Shown piece by piece: positions 53,674 through 57,415 of a stretch of DNA of 57,415 nt. A program made the translations under genes and the position numbers. The notes below the pieces were generated by a model. It was not told where the DNA came from. It was given only the letters and a program-made list of their open reading frames with translations, and ran no database searches. Origin of the DNA: Aureispira sp. CCB-QB1 (GTDB lineage: Bacteria > Bacteroidota > Bacteroidia > Chitinophagales > Saprospiraceae); assembly GCF_000724545.1 (NCBI RefSeq), contig NZ_JHBV01000010.1:1-57415 (forward strand), in the 5' to 3' direction. Each line of letters starts with the position of its first letter. The stretch's first letter is position 1.

Positions 53674-54909
53674 ATGAAGCTTAACATACTAATCTACTTA
53701 TTGTTGATACAGACGGTTTTTGCTCAGTCACAAAATAGAACATTAGACTTACCTAAAGTAGAAGAAGATCTCAATATGTTATTGGATGATTTATCTAATA
53801 ACTATGCCTATTGGGAAGAGAAAAAGATAGACATTAATTGCCTTCGAGAGCACTATAGTCAAAAAGTGGCTGGTCTAAAAACAGAAGCAGATGCCGTCTT
53901 GTTGTTCGAATATTTGTTAGACGAATTTTATGACAGTCACTTAATTTTAAATACCAATACACCAACTTCTTTTCGTTTGTACGCTCCAATATATGCACAA
54001 CTTATCAACGGAAAACCGATCATTTCAAATGTTTGGCAGAGTCAGATGGAGCCATTAGAAGTAGAGCTAATTGGCGCAGAAATTCAACAAATTAATGGCG
54101 TTAATTTTGATCAGGCAATAGAGCATTTTCCAACGCATTGTCAAGATAAAAATGATCCTATTGTTAGAGAATGGATTGCCAATAAATTATTAGCAGGGCG
54201 TTATAATGAAAAAAGAGTATTGACTTTAAAGCTGCGTAATCAGAAAGTTGTACCATTTGATTTGGATGAAATTGTTGTTAAAAAAGAAGCGCACTTACTC
54301 GATTTTGGTCAAAAGAAAAATATAGGCTGGATTAGAATTAACAACTCCTTAGGGCAAGATGCTTTGGTCAATGCTTTTGATAGTGCTTTGAATGTATTGT
54401 CTGAAACTCAAGGATTGGTTTTAGACTTGAGAAACACAGTAGATGGTGGAGATACTTACGAAGCGAGAGGAATTATGGGGCGTTTTATTCAAGAACCTAC
54501 GCCTTATCAAATGCACGCTTATGTTGAAAAAGCTTATGATAATCCTGTTCAGAACCCTTTGATTAAAAGACTTTGGATGGAGTTGGTTGTTCCTAGGGGC
54601 AAGGTGTATCAGGGAAAAGTAGTCGTTTTGGTTGGACGATGGACGGGGAGTATGGGAGAAGGGTTGGCAATTGGTTTTGATGGAATGAAACGAGCTACTG
54701 TTGTTGGGACAGAAATGGAACGTTTGGCTGGTGAAATAGAGTTCTTTCCTTTTCAGCATCGTTCTTATGGCTACCGCCTACCTGTTGCAAAACTATTTCA
54801 TGTGGCTGGTACGCCTAGAGAACAATTTGTTCCTAAGCATTATGTCAAACAACAAACCAATAAAAGAGATGAAGTCATTGAAAAAGCCTTTGAAATGTTA
54901 GCTAAGTAA
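53674..54909 (+). CDS. S41-like peptidase
   Basis: 411 residues with a Sec signal peptide ending TVFAQS. It has a helical N-terminal part, a short PDZ-like piece (GAEIQQINGVNF), and the S41 (tail-specific protease) core: NIGWIRINN, GLVLDLRNTVDGGD, VVVLVGRWTGSMGEG with the likely nucleophile Ser326, and a later GTE (VVGTEME). The usual Lys base four residues on is replaced by a Gly/Glu-rich turn, so activity is uncertain. Periplasmic or exported. Directly behind the DUF5995 gene. Confidence 0.85.
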   Translation: MKLNILIYLLLIQTVFAQSQNRTLDLPKVEEDLNMLLDDLSNNYAYWEEKKIDINCLREHYSQKVAGLKTEADAVLLFEYLLDEFYDSHLILNTNTPTSFRLYAPIYAQLINGKPIISNVWQSQMEPLEVELIGAEIQQINGVNFDQAIEHFPTHCQDKNDPIVREWIANKLLAGRYNEKRVLTLKLRNQKVVPFDLDEIVVKKEAHLLDFGQKKNIGWIRINNSLGQDALVNAFDSALNVLSETQGLVLDLRNTVDGGDTYEARGIMGRFIQEPTPYQMHAYVEKAYDNPVQNPLIKRLWMELVVPRGKVYQGKVVVLVGRWTGSMGEGLAIGFDGMKRATVVGTEMERLAGEIEFFPFQHRSYGYRLPVAKLFHVAGTPREQFVPKHYVKQQTNKRDEVIEKAFEMLAK

Positions 54910-54968
54910 GTTTTGAACGGTTGAAATAAGAATAAAAGCTCGTATTCTAAATATTAAAGAAAGCTTTG

Positions 54969-54976
54969 TACTTTTG
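54969..54976 (+). promoter_or_regulatory. Candidate -7 box before the RluA gene
   Basis: TACTTTTG is a full match to TAnnTTTG, 25 bases before the ATG at 55002. There is no clear -33 box. Confidence 0.4.
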
Positions 54977-55001
54977 CATTTCTATATCGAGAATCAACAT
55001 T

Positions 55002-56705
55002 ATGAAGCAGAAAGAAGAGTTAGGGCAACTGCCAAATTGTTTTATTCCTTTTGAGGAATCAATGGATGAGTTTGTATTGCCTGAAAAATTTACATTCCCA
55101 TTTTATTACGAACCACATCCTATTAGCATTTTTGCAGCAAAAAAACTGCAAGTTTATCTAGAAACGCAATCGGACTGGAAGCATAATTTTTATGCTACGG
55201 AGGGAACCGATGAGATGGCTATTGGTAAAATGTTTGGTGTATTAGTGGTTAAAACAAAGGACAATCGCTTGGGCTATTTAGCCGCTTTTTCAGGTAAGTT
55301 GGCAAACGAAAACCACCACGCAAAGTTTGTTCCTCCTGTGTTTGATATGCTAAGAGAAGATGGCTTTTTTGTTGCAGGAGTAAAGATTATTAATGCAATT
55401 AATCAAGCGATCAAAGCCCTCGAAACAAAAGAGGAATACTTGGCTTATCAAAGCTATTTAAAAGCAGAAATAGAACTGTCAGAAGCTCGTCTTGCTTTCA
55501 AACGAAAGCAAATGAAAGAAGATAAGAAACGAAGAAAGGCAACTAGAGAAGCGGGGCGAAATAGGTTGAGTCCTCAAGCGTTTAAAGTTCTAGAAAAGGA
55601 GTTAAAAGATGAAAGCCTTGGTCAGCAATATTATTACAAGCAATTGGTAAAGTTTTGGAAAGCTCGAATTGCAATGACTCAAGCAGAGGTGGCTATTTAT
55701 GAGAACGAATTGATGGCTTTGAAAGAGGCTCGAAAAGAAAAATCTGCTGCCTTACAACGTCAGTTGTTCAATCAATATGTGTTTCTGAATAAAGATAAAG
55801 AGGAGAAGAGTTTGTATGATATTTTTCTACCGACAATAAATGACGTGCCTCCAGCTGGAGCAGGAGAATGTGCAGCTCCAAAATTGTTACAATATGCCTT
55901 CTTGCACGATATGAAACCCATTGCTTTGGCGGAGTTTTGGTGGGGGGAGTCTCCTAAATCTGCCATTAGAAAACATGGCTATTTCTATCCTGCTTGTAGA
56001 GGTAAGTGTGAACCAATTTTGGGACATATGTTGGCTGGTATTCCAATGGATGAAAACCCTATGTTGATCAATCCTGCGGAAGGAAAAACCATTGACATTT
56101 TATACGAGGATGAAGACTTGTTGGTCATTAATAAACCCGCCGATTTTTTCTCTGTACCAGGAATTACTATTAAGGATTCTGTGTTGCTTCGAATGAAACA
56201 GCGTTATCCAACAGCTACAGGACCTTTGACGGTACATCGTTTAGATATGTCAACGTCTGGATTGATGCTCATTGCCAAAAAGAAAGAAATTCACAAAAGC
56301 TTACAATATCAATTTATTAAACGAACAATCAAGAAACGTTATGTCGCTTTGTTGGATGGTTATGTAGATGGAGAGGGTGGTTTTATTGATTTGCCGCATC
56401 GGGTAGATTTGGACGATCGCCCAAGGCAGATTGTCTGCTTTGAACATGGAAAAAATGCCAGAACAAAATGGGAGGTTATTGAACGTTCCAATAATCAAAC
56501 TAGGGTTTATTTTTATCCCATTACAGGACGAACACATCAATTGCGTGTCCATGCAGCACATCCCTTGGGACTCAATGTTCCAATTATTGGAGATGATTTG
56601 TATGGAAAAAAGGGCGAACGTTTGTTGTTGCATGCTGAATCTATCGAATTTGTTCATCCTGTGACAAAGGAATTGATGACAATGCAAGTAGACCCTGAGT
56701 TTTAG
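55002..56705 (+). CDS. RluA family pseudouridine synthase with N-terminal extension
   Basis: 567 residues from the ATG at 55002; the earlier start in the frame overlaps the promoter box. The C-terminal 220 residues are RluA-type: LYEDEDLLVINKPADFFSVP, HRLDMSTSGLMLIAKK with catalytic Asp415, and GRTHQLRVHAAHP. The N-terminal 340 residues hold a long charged coiled coil (about 150-265) and a part with NDVPPAGAGECAAPKLLQYA and HGYFYPACRGKCEPILGHML, with a possible metal site of Cys. Such long forms are known in Bacteroidota and gamma-proteobacteria. It converts uridine to pseudouridine in rRNA or tRNA; the exact site is not known. Confidence 0.92.
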   Translation: MKQKEELGQLPNCFIPFEESMDEFVLPEKFTFPFYYEPHPISIFAAKKLQVYLETQSDWKHNFYATEGTDEMAIGKMFGVLVVKTKDNRLGYLAAFSGKLANENHHAKFVPPVFDMLREDGFFVAGVKIINAINQAIKALETKEEYLAYQSYLKAEIELSEARLAFKRKQMKEDKKRRKATREAGRNRLSPQAFKVLEKELKDESLGQQYYYKQLVKFWKARIAMTQAEVAIYENELMALKEARKEKSAALQRQLFNQYVFLNKDKEEKSLYDIFLPTINDVPPAGAGECAAPKLLQYAFLHDMKPIALAEFWWGESPKSAIRKHGYFYPACRGKCEPILGHMLAGIPMDENPMLINPAEGKTIDILYEDEDLLVINKPADFFSVPGITIKDSVLLRMKQRYPTATGPLTVHRLDMSTSGLMLIAKKKEIHKSLQYQFIKRTIKKRYVALLDGYVDGEGGFIDLPHRVDLDDRPRQIVCFEHGKNARTKWEVIERSNNQTRVYFYPITGRTHQLRVHAAHPLGLNVPIIGDDLYGKKGERLLLHAESIEFVHPVTKELMTMQVDPEF

Positions 56706-56774
56706 GGATAGGATTGAACGTAGGGTTAAGAATTTTTATTAATGCAATTAAACTCATAAAAAATATTAGACGCT

Positions 56775-57179
56775 ATGGATATTCAATATGCATACACCAT
56801 ACTTTATGTAAAAGATGTACCTCAAACAATGGCTTTTTATCAAAATGCCTTAGGGTTTGAGCAAAAATTTATAACCCCTGAGCAAGATTATGGAGAAATA
56901 GTTTCAGGAGCGACCACTATAGCATTTGCGAATTTAGAACTAGCTACTTCCAATCTTAAAGATGGTTTTGTCACAAGCCGTTTAGAACAGAAACCATTTG
57001 GAATAGAGTTAGCGTTTACAACATCCGATGTTCAAAAGGCAGTAGATAGAGCTGTTGAACATGGGGCCGTATTGCTCTCAGCATTGCAAACCAAACCTTG
57101 GGGGCAGGATGTAGCTTATATTAGAGACTTGAATGGCTTTATCATTGAACTTTGTACCCCAATGGGAGGAGGGGAGTAG
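56775..57179 (+). CDS. VOC family protein (glyoxalase/bleomycin-resistance fold)
   Basis: 134 residues with the two paired beta-alpha-beta-beta-beta units: AYTILYVKDVPQTMAFYQNA, LGFEQKFITPE, then GIELAFTTSDVQKAVDRAVE and WGQDVAYIRDLNGFIIELCT. The metal Glu in the last strand (IELCTP) is kept. The substrate cannot be told from sequence. Cytoplasmic. It is a single gene. Confidence 0.9.
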   Translation: MDIQYAYTILYVKDVPQTMAFYQNALGFEQKFITPEQDYGEIVSGATTIAFANLELATSNLKDGFVTSRLEQKPFGIELAFTTSDVQKAVDRAVEHGAVLLSALQTKPWGQDVAYIRDLNGFIIELCTPMGGGE

Positions 57180-57207
57180 CTTTTTATTATAAAACTAAAA
57201 CTAAATC

Positions 57208-57360
57208 ATGAAACTACCTTTTGAACTTAAATCTCCAATAACACTGCTGGATGTCCAGATTCTTTCTTGCCAAATGCTTTTAGTCATGATGAAATATGCA
57301 TTGTTTTTTTTCTGTATTTTATCATTATTTAATAGACATTATCGTACATTAAAACTGTAA
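57208..57360 (+). CDS. Small hypothetical protein (50 residues)
   Basis: An ATG frame (MKLPFELKSPITLLDVQILS ... one hydrophobic stretch YALFFFCILSLF, ending RHYRTLKL) starts 28 bases after the VOC gene. It could be a small membrane protein or the end of a decayed gene; I know no family. The remaining 55 bases of the window are AT-rich and hold nothing I can name. Confidence 0.3.
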   Translation: MKLPFELKSPITLLDVQILSCQMLLVMMKYALFFFCILSLFNRHYRTLKL

Positions 57361-57415
57361 ACAAAAAAGTGAAAAAAAAGTATAAATACAAGAAAGTAGT
57401 GTGAAAAAGGTAGAA

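Overview
The window comes from an AT-rich member of the Bacteroidota, most likely a marine Saprospiria bacterium of the Aureispira type (inference). The signs are a type IX secretion (T9SS) C-terminal sorting domain on the first gene, SprB-type repeats, promoters of the Bacteroidota form TTTG-N19/20-TAnnTTTG, and few Shine-Dalgarno sequences. I saw no rRNA, tRNA, CRISPR array or intact insertion sequence.

Layout. 1-936: 3' end of a T9SS surface protein with near-identical 71-residue repeats. 999-1477: two gene remnants meeting at a junction. 1597-10396: mostly minus-strand genes (M61 peptidase, zinc-ribbon protein, two paralogous membrane TPR proteins, short asparaginase, AtoE-type transporter, IlvE) with one DUF4377 lipoprotein on the plus strand. 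11037-32768: a 21.7-kb plus-strand unit with one good promoter in front and a strong terminator behind. 33149-46536: mixed genes (peroxiredoxin-like protein, U32 protein with ferredoxin, tail-anchored protein with ubiquitin-like domains, DUF3089 hydrolase, CYTH enzyme, methyltransferase, enoyl-CoA reductase-like SDR, frameshifted SH3 lipoprotein, acyl-CoA dehydrogenase, thioredoxin-fold protein, penicillin-acylase-family protein). 46748-57360: Clp-type AAA+ protein, large outer-membrane protein, DUF5995, S41-like protein, RluA pseudouridine synthase, VOC protein and a small ORF.

The most interesting system is the 11037-32768 unit. It encodes a Skp/OmpH-like chaperone, a lipoprotein, a 2126-residue protein of the kind found in front of Bacteroidota RHS genes, a small exported protein, a 1458-residue protein with a Cys-rich end, and a 2554-residue RHS protein. 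The RHS protein has an N-terminal half of SprB/Ig-like repeats, YD repeats, an RHS core, a Hint (intein-like) domain and a 137-residue C-terminal toxin-like tail. Two small genes follow at once and are probably immunity genes. All large members have Sec signal peptides and none ends in an obvious T9SS sorting domain. I read it as an exported, split RHS toxin system with its own periplasmic chaperone; this is inference.

A second theme is a family of short intergenic elements with inverted ends TACTCCGTTGA/TCAACGGAGTA. There are three copies (8635, 36995, 42242) and related fragments near 37540 and 52731. Other unusual points are an A10 tract that splits one lipoprotein gene, and an outer-membrane protein gene whose signal peptide has no ATG, GTG or TTG start in frame.
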